Positions 17,602-25,479 of a stretch of 60,083 nt of DNA are shown here, one piece after another (the first letter of the stretch is position 1; every line of letters starts with the position of its first letter). Source of the stretch: Marmoricola sp. (GTDB taxonomy: Bacteria; Actinomycetota; Actinomycetes; Propionibacteriales; Nocardioidaceae); contig JAOPXD010000030.1 of assembly GCA_025965315.1 (NCBI GenBank), positions 1 to 60,083 of the forward strand. The letters run 5' to 3'. A program made the translations under genes and the position numbers. Under the pieces are notes generated by a model. That model saw only the letters and a program-made list of their open reading frames with translations. It was not told where the DNA came from and did not search any database.

Positions 17602-19411
17602 GCTGCTGGCCGCTCCCGGCACGGTGATGGAGTCCGGTGAGGACATCTCGGCCTGGGACACGATCAAGCGCGGGGTGGCGATCTCCCCGGAGCTCCGCGA
17701 CGGGTTCTGGGGCACTGTCCTGCTCGCCCTGCTGGGCACCGCCGGTCGGGTCGTCGTCCCGATCGCGGTCCAGCAGACCCTCGACCACGGTCTCAAGGGG
17801 CAGCACGGTGTCGACCTCCGGTTCGTGGTCGTGATGTCCCTGATCGCGGCAGCAGCGATCGTGGTCACCGGGGTGTCGTCCTACTGGATGACCGCGCGGC
17901 TGTTCACCTCCGCCGAACGGGGGCTGGCCACCTTGCGGATCAAGGCGTTCCGGCACGTCCACGACCTGCCGCTGCTGACCCAGAACACCGAACGGCGCGG
18001 TGCCCTGGTCTCGCGGGTGACCAGCGACGTCGACCAGGTCAGCGAGTTCCTGGTCTTCGGGGGCGTGATCGGGATCGTGAGCATCGGCCAGGTGGTCGTC
18101 GCGACGCTGATCATGCTCGTCTACAGCTGGCAGCTCACCCTCGTGGTCTGGGTGTGCTTCGCGCCGCTGTTCGCCTCGCTCCGGTTCTTCCAGCAACGGC
18201 TCTCGGACTCCTACGCCGTCGTACGCCGGATGGTGGGCCAGATGCTCGCCGTCGTCTCCGAGCCGGTCGTGGGAGCGCTGGTGGTGCGCACGCACGCGAT
18301 CGAGGGTCGGACCCAGGCCCGGATCGACGACGCGATCTCCGAGTACCAGATCGCCAGCACCCGGGCGCAGGGACTGACCGCGTTCTCGTTCTCCCTCGGC
18401 GGCGTCTCGGCCGGCCTCGCGAACGCCCTGGTGCTGATCATCGGCATCTGGCTCGGCCAGGGGCACCTCTGGGCCGGCCACCTGACGTCGGGTGACGTGC
18501 TGGCGTTCGCGTTCCTGGTGACCTTGTTCGTCAGCCCCGTCCAGATGGGCACCCAGGTGCTCACCGACGCCCAGAACGCGATCGCCGGCTGGCGCCGGGT
18601 GATCGGCATCCTGGACACGCCGGCGGACCTGGACGACCCCGGACCCACCGGGGTGCAGCTCCCGCACGTCCCGCTCGGGATCGAGTTCGACCACGTCGAC
18701 TTCGCCTACCCGGGCGGACCCCTGGTGCTGCGCGACGTGAACGAGCGGATCGAGGCCGGTACCCGGGTGGCGGTCGTCGGTGAGACCGGGTCGGGCAAGA
18801 CCACCTTCGCCAAGATCCTGACCCGGCTGATGGATCCGTCGAGCGGCTCGGTCCGGCTGGCCGGTCACGAGCTGCGCGAGATCGGGTTCGGCTCCTTGCG
18901 CCGCCGGGTCGTGCTGGTGCCTCAGGAGGGCTTCCTCTTCGACTCCACGCTGCTCGCCAACGCCCTCTACGGCGACCTGGCCGCGGGGCCGGACGACGTG
19001 AGCCGGGCGATCGCCGAGCTCGGGCTGGGGGACTGGCTCGCCGGTCTTCCGCTCGGCCTGGAGACCCGGGTCGGCCAGCGCGGTGAGTCGCTGAGCGCCG
19101 GGGAGCGGCAGCTGGTCGCGCTGATCCGCGCACACCTCGCCGATCCCGATCTGCTGGTGCTCGACGAGGCGACCAGCGCGGTCGACCCTGCCCTGGAGAT
19201 GCGGATCGGGCGTGCGCTGGAGCTGCTGATGAAGGGCCGTACCAGCGTCACGATCGCGCACCGGCTCTCGACCGCGGAGAACGCCGACGAGGTCATCGTC
19301 TTCGACCGGGGTTCGGTGGTGCAGCGCGGGCGGCACGCGGACCTGGTTGCGCAGGGCGGTGTCTACGGACGGCTGCACGGTTCGTGGGTCGCCCAGCAAT
19401 CCACTACCTGA
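17594..19411 (+). CDS. ABC exporter half-transporter, catalytic partner
   Basis: This 605-residue half-exporter has Walker A GETGSGKTT, Walker B LLVLDEATSAVD with catalytic Glu525, and switch His556 (IAHRLST). Its signature is altered to LSAGERQ (from residue 500). Combined with the upstream gene, the active site would pair this protein's Walker motifs with the partner's LSGGQ, while the degenerate site would pair the partner's Asp/Tyr with LSAGE. The membrane domain spans about residues 35-330. GTG 17594 overlaps the preceding gene, so the two are translationally coupled. Confidence 0.93.
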   Translation: MTELLAAPGTVMESGEDISAWDTIKRGVAISPELRDGFWGTVLLALLGTAGRVVVPIAVQQTLDHGLKGQHGVDLRFVVVMSLIAAAAIVVTGVSSYWMTARLFTSAERGLATLRIKAFRHVHDLPLLTQNTERRGALVSRVTSDVDQVSEFLVFGGVIGIVSIGQVVVATLIMLVYSWQLTLVVWVCFAPLFASLRFFQQRLSDSYAVVRRMVGQMLAVVSEPVVGALVVRTHAIEGRTQARIDDAISEYQIASTRAQGLTAFSFSLGGVSAGLANALVLIIGIWLGQGHLWAGHLTSGDVLAFAFLVTLFVSPVQMGTQVLTDAQNAIAGWRRVIGILDTPADLDDPGPTGVQLPHVPLGIEFDHVDFAYPGGPLVLRDVNERIEAGTRVAVVGETGSGKTTFAKILTRLMDPSSGSVRLAGHELREIGFGSLRRRVVLVPQEGFLFDSTLLANALYGDLAAGPDDVSRAIAELGLGDWLAGLPLGLETRVGQRGESLSAGERQLVALIRAHLADPDLLVLDEATSAVDPALEMRIGRALELLMKGRTSVTIAHRLSTAENADEVIVFDRGSVVQRGRHADLVAQGGVYGRLHGSWVAQQSTT

Positions 19412-19418
19412 CGTCGGG

Positions 19419-19424
19419 GATACT
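19419..19424 (+). promoter_or_regulatory. Candidate -10 for leaderless hisI
   Basis: GATACT is followed by six bases and GTG 19431. Confidence 0.5.
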
Positions 19425-19430
19425 TGATCG

Positions 19431-19787
19431 GTGACCTCCCTGGATCCCGCCATCGCCGAGCGCCTCAAGCGCAACGAGCAGGGCCTCGTGCCCGCTGTGG
19501 TGCAGCAGCACGACACGGGTGAGGTGCTGATGCTCGGCTGGATGGACGACGAGGCGCTGCACCGCACCCTGACGACCGGTCGCGGCACCTTCTGGAGCCG
19601 TTCCCGAGCCGAGTACTGGGTCAAGGGCGAGACCTCGGGTCACCGCCAGCACGTCGTCGAGGTCCGGCTGGACTGCGACGGCGACACCCTGCTGGTCAAG
19701 GTCGACCAGGAGGGTCCCGCCTGCCACACCGGTGACCGGACCTGCTTCGACGCCGATCTTCTCGGGACCGGTGCCTCCGATGGTTGA
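19431..19787 (+). CDS. hisI: Phosphoribosyl-AMP cyclohydrolase
   Basis: This enzyme performs the third step of histidine synthesis, opening the purine ring of PR-AMP. The 118-residue product shows [19 protein letters not shown], the metal segment DCDGDTLL and the zinc ligands CHTGDRTCF. It starts at GTG 19431, probably leaderless. The stop overlaps the next gene by eight bases. In related genomes trpE commonly sits at this junction; here it does not. Confidence 0.95.
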   Translation: MTSLDPAIAERLKRNEQGLVPAVVQQHDTGEVLMLGWMDDEALHRTLTTGRGTFWSRSRAEYWVKGETSGHRQHVVEVRLDCDGDTLLVKVDQEGPACHTGDRTCFDADLLGTGASDG

Positions 19788-20418
19788 GGCCACCGCCCCC
19801 GCGCCCGAGCCGACGCCAGATCCGCGCGAGGCCCGGCGTACGTTCGGGACGGTGATGCTCGCTGGAATCGGCACGGCCGGCCTGACGGCGATCGCAGCGT
19901 CGCGGACCTGGTTGCACGCGAACGGTGACGCCGCCGGCTTCAAGGTCAGTCAGCCGATCTCCGGTTCCGACGCGGCGCCGTTGGCGCTCGCGCTGGCGCT
20001 GGTGGCCCTGGCCGCCTGGGGAGTGGTCCTGGTGGCGCGTCTGCGCACCCGCCGGGTGGCCATCGTCCTGGGGTTGCTGGCTGCGCTGGGGGTGCTGGCC
20101 ACCGTCATCGACCTGGGACCGCACGCGCACGCCGTGGCCGCCCGTGAGCTCAGCACCCGCGGCGCCGGCTCGGTCGCCAGCCTGAGCCACGCCGGCTGGT
20201 ACTGGCTCTGCGGCATCGGTGCCGTGGCGCAGGTGGCCGCGCTCCTGGGCGCGTTCCGACTTGCTCCGGGCTGGCCCGAGATGAGCAGTCGGTACGACGC
20301 CCCCGTGGCCGGGGCCGCTGCGGGTGCGGTGCAGGCCCCGGCGGAGGAGCTGGCGGACCTCGAGCTCTGGAAGGCCCTCGACGAGGGTCGCGATCCGACG
20401 GGACCGACGGCCCCCTAG
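19780..20418 (+). CDS. Trp biosynthesis-associated membrane protein (TIGR02234 type)
   Basis: The 212-residue protein has about four membrane segments ([71 protein letters not shown]) with an extracytoplasmic loop. It belongs to an actinobacterial family found with trp genes; its biochemical role is unknown. ATG 19780 ([11 protein letters not shown]) overlaps the hisI stop. The TAG stop coincides with the -10-like TAGAAT of the next gene. Confidence 0.85.
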   Translation: MVEATAPAPEPTPDPREARRTFGTVMLAGIGTAGLTAIAASRTWLHANGDAAGFKVSQPISGSDAAPLALALALVALAAWGVVLVARLRTRRVAIVLGLLAALGVLATVIDLGPHAHAVAARELSTRGAGSVASLSHAGWYWLCGIGAVAQVAALLGAFRLAPGWPEMSSRYDAPVAGAAAGAVQAPAEELADLELWKALDEGRDPTGPTAP

Positions 20419-20421
20419 AAT
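20416..20421 (+). promoter_or_regulatory. Candidate -10 for the HGxxPAAW gene
   Basis: TAGAAT overlaps the stop codon of the upstream gene. A start near 20428 would leave a leader of about 60 bases carrying the AAGGAG site. Confidence 0.45.
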
Positions 20422-20486
20422 GCGTGGTGCCCGTACCTGCGCCGGGGACGCTCCTCGTCCCGGTGCCTCAGCAAGGAGTCGAACGC

Positions 20487-20678
20487 ATGTCGGACAACCA
20501 CGGGAACACCCCCGCAGCCTGGACCGCCGTCACCCTCGGCCTTGCTGGCTTCGTGGTGGGCGGGATCGGCCTGATGGTTACCTCGATGCCCGTCTTCTGG
20601 GTCGGCGTCGCACTCGCCCCGATCGCCCTGGTGACCTTCTACGTGATGGTGCGCATGGGGTACCACGTCAGCGACTGA
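20487..20678 (+). CDS. HGxxPAAW family small membrane protein
   Basis: The 63-residue protein carries the family signature HGNTPAAW near its N-terminus, followed by two membrane helices (TAVTLGLAGFVVGGIGLMV and VFWVGVALAPIALVTFYVMV). It belongs to an actinobacterial family located between the Trp membrane protein and trpC. Its function is unknown. The ATG at 20487 is set by an AAGGAG ribosome site (20473-20478) eight bases upstream. Confidence 0.85.
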   Translation: MSDNHGNTPAAWTAVTLGLAGFVVGGIGLMVTSMPVFWVGVALAPIALVTFYVMVRMGYHVSD

Positions 20679-20715
20679 CCGCCCGTCGGCAGCTGCTGAC
20701 GTACGTCGTCCTCCT

Positions 20716-20745
20716 GTGGACAACCACCGGAACACGGTTGTCCAC
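20716..20745. promoter_or_regulatory. 10-bp inverted repeat upstream of trpC
   Basis: GTGGACAACC (20716-20725) and GGTTGTCCAC (20736-20745) are perfect inverted arms around ten bases. Outer flanks make the left arm read TTGTCCACA on the minus strand and the right arm TTGTCCACC on the plus strand, both close to actinobacterial DnaA boxes. A possible -10 (TAGGGA, 20757-20762) follows. It may be an operator, a DnaA-binding site or an RNA hairpin controlling trpCBA. Confidence 0.6.
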
Positions 20746-20808
20746 CCGTGAGAACCTAGGGACGCCCAGCCCGCCTGCCCTTCCACCGCGTCTTCTGTGA
20801 GGCCCTCC

Positions 20809-21615
20809 ATGTCCGTGCTCGACGAGATCATCGCCGGTGTGCGCGACGACCTCGCCGGACGGCAGGCGCGGACCCCGCTTGCCGAGGTCCGGGCCCAGCT
20901 CGCAGACGTGGATCCTGCCCGCGACCCGATGCCGGCGTTCCGTGGGCCGGCGTTGAGCGTCATCGCCGAGGTCAAGCGCCGGTCGCCGAGCAAGGGTGAC
21001 CTCGCCGAGATCCCGGACCCGGCTGCGCTGGCCACGTCGTACGCCGCCGGTGGAGCCGACGCGATCTCGGTGCTGACCGAGGAGCGCCGGTTCTCGGGCT
21101 CGCTCGCCGACCTCTACGCCGTCCGCGCAGCCGTGCCGACGCCGCTGCTGCGCAAGGACTTCATCGTCACCGAGTACCAGCTCCTCGAGGCGCGGGCCGC
21201 CGGCGCCGACCTGGCGCTGCTGATCGTCGCCGCGCTCGACGACGCCGCCCTGACGGACCTGCACGCGACCGCGCGCGGACTCGGACTCACGGTGCTCGTC
21301 GAGGTCCACGACGCACCGGAGCTCGAGCGCGCGCTGGCGATCGGGGCCGAGCTGGTCGGGGTCAACGCCCGCAACCTCAAGACCCTCGCGGTCGATCCGG
21401 CGACCTTCGGCAGGCTCGCGCCGCTGGTTCCCGACGGTGTCGTCAAGGTGGCCGAGTCCGGGATCACCGGGCTCGACGACGCGAGCCGGTACGCCGCCGA
21501 GGGCGCCGACGCGGTGCTGGTCGGCGAGGCGCTGGTCAAGAACGGTGACCCGGAGGCGGCCGTCGCAGCGATGCGCGGCCTGCGGACCGGGCCGGTTGCG
21601 AGGGGTGCACGATGA
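20809..21615 (+). CDS. trpC: Indole-3-glycerol phosphate synthase
   Basis: This TIM-barrel enzyme closes the indole ring in tryptophan synthesis. The 268-residue product has [38 protein letters not shown], the catalytic strand [12 protein letters not shown], and [12 protein letters not shown] 20809 (MSVLDEI) is preferred over an ATG 12 bases upstream because TGAGG lies at the usual distance. The stop overlaps the trpB start (ATGA). Confidence 0.96.
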   Translation: MSVLDEIIAGVRDDLAGRQARTPLAEVRAQLADVDPARDPMPAFRGPALSVIAEVKRRSPSKGDLAEIPDPAALATSYAAGGADAISVLTEERRFSGSLADLYAVRAAVPTPLLRKDFIVTEYQLLEARAAGADLALLIVAALDDAALTDLHATARGLGLTVLVEVHDAPELERALAIGAELVGVNARNLKTLAVDPATFGRLAPLVPDGVVKVAESGITGLDDASRYAAEGADAVLVGEALVKNGDPEAAVAAMRGLRTGPVARGAR

Positions 21616-22820
21616 GTGAGCAGGGCCCGAACGCGGACGGCTACTTCGGGAGCGGCGACGTCCTCTGGGGCGGTCGGTTCATGCCGGAGGCCCTGATCGC
21701 CGAGCTGGACGAGCTCACCCGGGTCTGGACCGAGGCGATGGTCGACCCGGAGTTCACCGGCGAGTTCGAGCGGATGCTGCGCGAGTACGCTTGCGTGCCG
21801 AGCCTGCTCTACGAAGCCACCCGGCTCTCGGAGCGTGCCGGTGCCCGGATCCTGCTCAAGCGCGAGGACCTGAACCACACCGGCGCCCACAAGATCCGCA
21901 ACGTCCTGGGCCAGGCGCTGCTGGCCAAGCGGATGGGCAAGACCCGGTTGATCGCCGAGACCGGTGCCGGCCAGCACGGCGTCGCCACCGCCACCGCGGC
22001 GGCGTACCTCGGCCTGGACTGCGTGGTCTACATGGGCAAGGTCGACACCGAGCGGCAGGCGCTGAACGTCGCCCGGATGAACCTGCTCGGCGCCGAGGTG
22101 ATCGCGGTCGAGTCCGGCAGCATGACGCTGAAGGACGCGATCAACGAGGCCATCCGTGACTGGGTCGCGAGTGTCGAGCACACGGCGTACTGCTTCGGGA
22201 CCGCGGCCGGACCGCACCCGTTCCCGGCCATGGTCCGCGATTTCTGCCGCGGCATCGGGGACGAGGCCCGTGAGCAGGTGCTCGCCCTGGACGGGATGCT
22301 GCCCGACATCGTCACGGCCTGCGTCGGCGGCGGCTCGAACGCGATCGGCATGTTCACCGCGTTCCTCGACGACCCCGACGTACGGATCGTGGGGTTCGAG
22401 GCGGGCGGCGACGGCGTCAACACGGACCGGCACGCGGCGACCATCTACGCCGGTGACGCCGGGGTGCTGCACGGCGCCCGGACGTTCGTGCTCCAGGACG
22501 AGGACGGCCAGACCATCGAGTCGCACTCGATCTCGGCCGGTCTCGACTACCCCGGGGTCGGTCCGCAGCACGCCCACCTGGCCGATATCGGTCGGGCGGA
22601 GTACCAACCCGTGACCGACGCCGAGGCGATGGATGCCCTCGCCCTGCTGGCGCGGACCGAGGGCATCATCTGCGCGATCGAGTCGGCGCACGCGGTCGCG
22701 GGCTCGCTGAGGCTGGCTGCGGAGCACCCCGGTACGACGATCCTGGTGAACCTGTCCGGGCGCGGCGACAAGGACATGGGCACGGCCATCGAGTGGTTCG
22801 GGCTCGGGAAGCCCCGATGA
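21612..22820 (+). CDS. trpB: Tryptophan synthase beta chain
   Basis: This PLP enzyme joins indole and serine to form tryptophan. The 402-residue protein contains the PLP lysine in [19 protein letters not shown], the phosphate cup GGGSNAIG and the C-terminal LSGRGDKD. It overlaps trpC and trpA by four bases each, so the three are translationally coupled and the alpha-beta complex is made in balance. Confidence 0.97.
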   Translation: MSEQGPNADGYFGSGDVLWGGRFMPEALIAELDELTRVWTEAMVDPEFTGEFERMLREYACVPSLLYEATRLSERAGARILLKREDLNHTGAHKIRNVLGQALLAKRMGKTRLIAETGAGQHGVATATAAAYLGLDCVVYMGKVDTERQALNVARMNLLGAEVIAVESGSMTLKDAINEAIRDWVASVEHTAYCFGTAAGPHPFPAMVRDFCRGIGDEAREQVLALDGMLPDIVTACVGGGSNAIGMFTAFLDDPDVRIVGFEAGGDGVNTDRHAATIYAGDAGVLHGARTFVLQDEDGQTIESHSISAGLDYPGVGPQHAHLADIGRAEYQPVTDAEAMDALALLARTEGIICAIESAHAVAGSLRLAAEHPGTTILVNLSGRGDKDMGTAIEWFGLGKPR

Positions 22821-23674
22821 GGTCCGTCTCGGCGGACGCTTTCGCGAAGACCCGGGCCGAGGGCAGGGCCGCACTCGTCGGCTACCTGCCCGCTGGCTTC
22901 CCCGACGTGGCCGGATCTATCGAGGCCCTGAGGGTGATGGTCGATGCCGGCTGCGACATCATCGAGATCGGACTGCCCTACAGCGACCCAGTGATGGACG
23001 GCCCGACGATCCAGGCAGCAGCCCAGCAGGCGCTCCGGAACGGCGTCCGGACCGTGGACGTCCTCCACGTCGTCGAGGCCGTCGCCGCGACCGGCACCCC
23101 GACCCTGGTGATGACCTACTGGAACCCGGTCGAGCACTACGGCGGAGCCGGAAGGAACGGGCAGAGCGGCGGAGCCGGAAGGAACGGACGTAGCGGGGTC
23201 GAGCGCTTCGCCGCCGACCTGGCGAGCGCCGGGGGAGCCGGGCTGATCACGCCGGACCTGATCCCCGACTCCGGCGCCGAGTGGATCGCGGCCGCGGACG
23301 AGCACCAGCTGGACAAGGTCTTCCTCGTTGCCCCGTCCTCGACCGAGGAGCGGCTGGCGATGACGACTGCTGCCTGCCGCGGCTTCGTCTACGCGACCGC
23401 CGTGATGGGCGTGACCGGTGCCCGGGCCAGCACCAGCGATCTGGCAGGCCCGCTGGTCAGCCGGACCCGGGCGCACACCGACCTCCCGATCGGCGTCGGG
23501 CTCGGGGTCTCGAACGGTGCCCAGGCCGCTGAGGTCGGCAGCTACGCCGACGCGGTGATCGTCGGGTCCGCGTTCGTCCGGACACTGCTCGATGCGCGCG
23601 GGGACACCGCCGCCGGGCTGGCAGCGCTGCGCGCGCTCACCGAGGACCTTGCCGCCGGAGTCCGCGGTGCGTGA
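22817..23674 (+). CDS. trpA: Tryptophan synthase alpha chain with an inserted 9-residue repeat
   Basis: TrpA cleaves indole-3-glycerol phosphate and passes indole to TrpB. The 285-residue product has the catalytic region [15 protein letters not shown] and [11 protein letters not shown]. Between YWNPVEHY and GVERFAADL it carries about 18 extra residues, GGAGRNGQS followed by GGAGRNGRS, encoded by two 27-bp direct repeats (23141-23194). Homologues normally join these segments directly. The site corresponds to a loop at the alpha-beta interface. ATG 22817 overlaps trpB. Confidence 0.95.
   Translation: MRSVSADAFAKTRAEGRAALVGYLPAGFPDVAGSIEALRVMVDAGCDIIEIGLPYSDPVMDGPTIQAAAQQALRNGVRTVDVLHVVEAVAATGTPTLVMTYWNPVEHYGGAGRNGQSGGAGRNGRSGVERFAADLASAGGAGLITPDLIPDSGAEWIAAADEHQLDKVFLVAPSSTEERLAMTTAACRGFVYATAVMGVTGARASTSDLAGPLVSRTRAHTDLPIGVGLGVSNGAQAAEVGSYADAVIVGSAFVRTLLDARGDTAAGLAALRALTEDLAAGVRGA
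23141..23194 (+). repeat. 27-bp tandem repeat inside trpA
   Basis: Two units (23141-23167 and 23168-23194) share an identical 20-base core, GGCGGAGCCGGAAGGAACGG, and differ in the last seven bases (gcagagc and acgtagc). The repeat is in frame. Confidence 0.9.
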
Positions 23675-24308
23675 TGGCCGCCTGCTCGGACTGGCGGCCG
23701 GGGTGCTCCTCGGATCCAGCGTGCTCGCCGGCTGCGGCAACGGTGACGACGCCCTGATCTCGGGGGTCTCGACCCCGGGCAACCACGGCCTGCACGGCAG
23801 CTACCTCGCCGACCCGTACGTCGTACCGGACCTCGCGCTGACCGGCACCGGCAACCAGCCGGTCTCGCTCGCGACGCAGACCGCCCCGCTCAAGCTGGTC
23901 TTCTTCGGGTACACGCACTGCCCGGACGTCTGCCAGATCGTGATGAGCACGATCGCCTCGGCGGTCACCCGGCTCAGTCCGGCCGAGCAGGCCCAGGTCC
24001 AGGTCAGCTTCGTGACCACCGATCCGGCGCGGGACACTCCGTCGGTCCTGCGCGCCTACCTGGACCGCTTCAACCCGCACTTCGACGGACTCACCGGTCC
24101 GTTGAGCACGATCGAGGATCTCGCGACCCCGCTGCACGTGTTCGTCGAGAAGGGCCGCAGGCTGCCCGGCGGCGGCTACGAGGTCGGTCACTCGACGTAC
24201 GTGTTCGCGGTCGTCGGCACCGGCGTCACGCTGATCTGGAACTTCACGACCTCGCCGGCCGAGATGGCCGCGGACATCCACACCCTGCTCACGAAGGAGC
24301 CGACATGA
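23667..24308 (+). CDS. SCO1/SenC-family copper lipoprotein
   Basis: SCO proteins are thioredoxin-fold copper chaperones or thiol reductases that help assemble the CuA site of cytochrome oxidase. The 213-residue product has a lipoprotein signal (GVLLGSSVLAGC), the metal motif CPDVC in FFGYTHCPDVCQIV and the distal His in VGHSTY. GTG 23667 overlaps the trpA stop by eight bases. Its place between trpA and lgt ties it to this transcript rather than to oxidase genes. lgt, directly downstream, would lipidate it. Confidence 0.92.
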   Translation: MRDGRLLGLAAGVLLGSSVLAGCGNGDDALISGVSTPGNHGLHGSYLADPYVVPDLALTGTGNQPVSLATQTAPLKLVFFGYTHCPDVCQIVMSTIASAVTRLSPAEQAQVQVSFVTTDPARDTPSVLRAYLDRFNPHFDGLTGPLSTIEDLATPLHVFVEKGRRLPGGGYEVGHSTYVFAVVGTGVTLIWNFTTSPAEMAADIHTLLTKEPT

Positions 24309-25282
24309 CCCACTCCCTGGTGGTCCACTCGCTGGTGGCGCAATTCATCCCCAGCCCCGGACAGGGCGTCTGGCACCTCGGTCCGTTCCCGATCCGTGCC
24401 TACGCGCTGTGCATCATCGCCGGCGTGGTGGCGGCGGTCTGGCTGGGCGAGCGTCGCTGGGTCGCCCGCGGCGGACGCGAGGGCCAGGTCGGGGACGTCG
24501 CCCTGGTCGCGGTGCCGTTCGGACTGGTCGGGGCGCGGCTCTACCACGTGGCCACCGACCACGACCTGTACTTCAGCCACTCCAGCGCTCCTGACCACCA
24601 CTGGAACCCGGTCGGGGCTCTCGAGGTCTGGCACGGGGGACTCGGGATCTGGGGCGCGATCGCCGGCGGTGTCCTCGGCGGAGCGATCGCCTGCCGCCGC
24701 TCCGGGATCAAGATCCGGCCGCTGCTGGACGCGCTCGCGCCGTCCTTGCTGCTGGCCCAGGCCATCGGGCGCTGGGGCAACTACTTCAACCAGGAGCTCT
24801 TCGGCCGGCCCACGACCAAGCCCTGGGGTCTCAAGATCGACGCCGCCCACCTCCCGGACGGGTTCAACGTGGGCAAGTACTTCACCAAGCCGCCGTACAC
24901 GTTCAACCCGACGTTCCTCTACGAGAGCATCTGGGACCTCGGCTCGATGGGCTTCGTGCTCTGGCTCGACCGCAAGCTCAAGCTGGGCTTCGGACGGACC
25001 TTCGCTCTCTACGTGATGGTCTACTGCATCGGCCGCGGCTGGATCGAGCACCTGCGCATCGACACCGTCGAGTACCACCCGCTGGGGTTGCGCCTGAACG
25101 TGTGGACCTCGATCATCCTCGGCACCGGCGCGCTGATCTACTTCGTCCTGGCCGGGCGTCGTCACCGGGCACCGGAGACCCGCGAGGAGTCGGTCTGGCT
25201 CGAGGGTCGCGAGCCGGCTGCCGAGGAGACTGCCCCGGCTGCCGCGTCCGAGTCCCTCGACGCGAGCGACACGCCGTCCTGA
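24305..25282 (+). CDS. lgt: Prolipoprotein diacylglyceryl transferase
   Basis: This polytopic membrane enzyme transfers diacylglycerol to the lipobox Cys of prolipoproteins. The 325-residue product has HGGLGIWG, the signature IGRWGNYFNQELFG, FLYES and about seven membrane helices, with an acidic/Ala-rich C-terminal tail typical of actinobacterial forms. It overlaps the SCO1 gene by four bases (ATGA). Lipoproteins in this window (ZnuA, LivK, the SCO1 protein, the 11463 product) are its expected substrates. Confidence 0.96.
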   Translation: MTHSLVVHSLVAQFIPSPGQGVWHLGPFPIRAYALCIIAGVVAAVWLGERRWVARGGREGQVGDVALVAVPFGLVGARLYHVATDHDLYFSHSSAPDHHWNPVGALEVWHGGLGIWGAIAGGVLGGAIACRRSGIKIRPLLDALAPSLLLAQAIGRWGNYFNQELFGRPTTKPWGLKIDAAHLPDGFNVGKYFTKPPYTFNPTFLYESIWDLGSMGFVLWLDRKLKLGFGRTFALYVMVYCIGRGWIEHLRIDTVEYHPLGLRLNVWTSIILGTGALIYFVLAGRRHRAPETREESVWLEGREPAAEETAPAAASESLDASDTPS

Positions 25283-25356
25283 CCTGCGCCAACGGTGCGG
25301 CGCACCTCACGCGTCCAGTGCGGGAAACCGAGAGGCGCCGGACCGCTGCGCTGTTG

Positions 25357-25362
25357 TAGTCT
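25357..25362 (+). promoter_or_regulatory. Candidate -10 for gltBD
   Basis: TAGTCT in the 197-base gap between lgt and gltB; a start near 25369 would give a leader of about 110 bases. No recognisable riboswitch is seen in the gap. Confidence 0.4.
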
Positions 25363-25479
25363 GATCCTTCTTCCGCACGGGCCAGTGAAGTCCTGTGCAG
25401 CATGCCTCCACCGCCGTACCGAGCAAGTTCCCGCAGTGGGGACCGCTCGCGTGCGCACGATGACGACGGGAGAATGCAG

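Noticed and set aside
20715-20746. Replication origin
   Set aside because: Only two DnaA-box-like sites occur, with no AT-rich segment and no dnaA, dnaN or parAB genes nearby.
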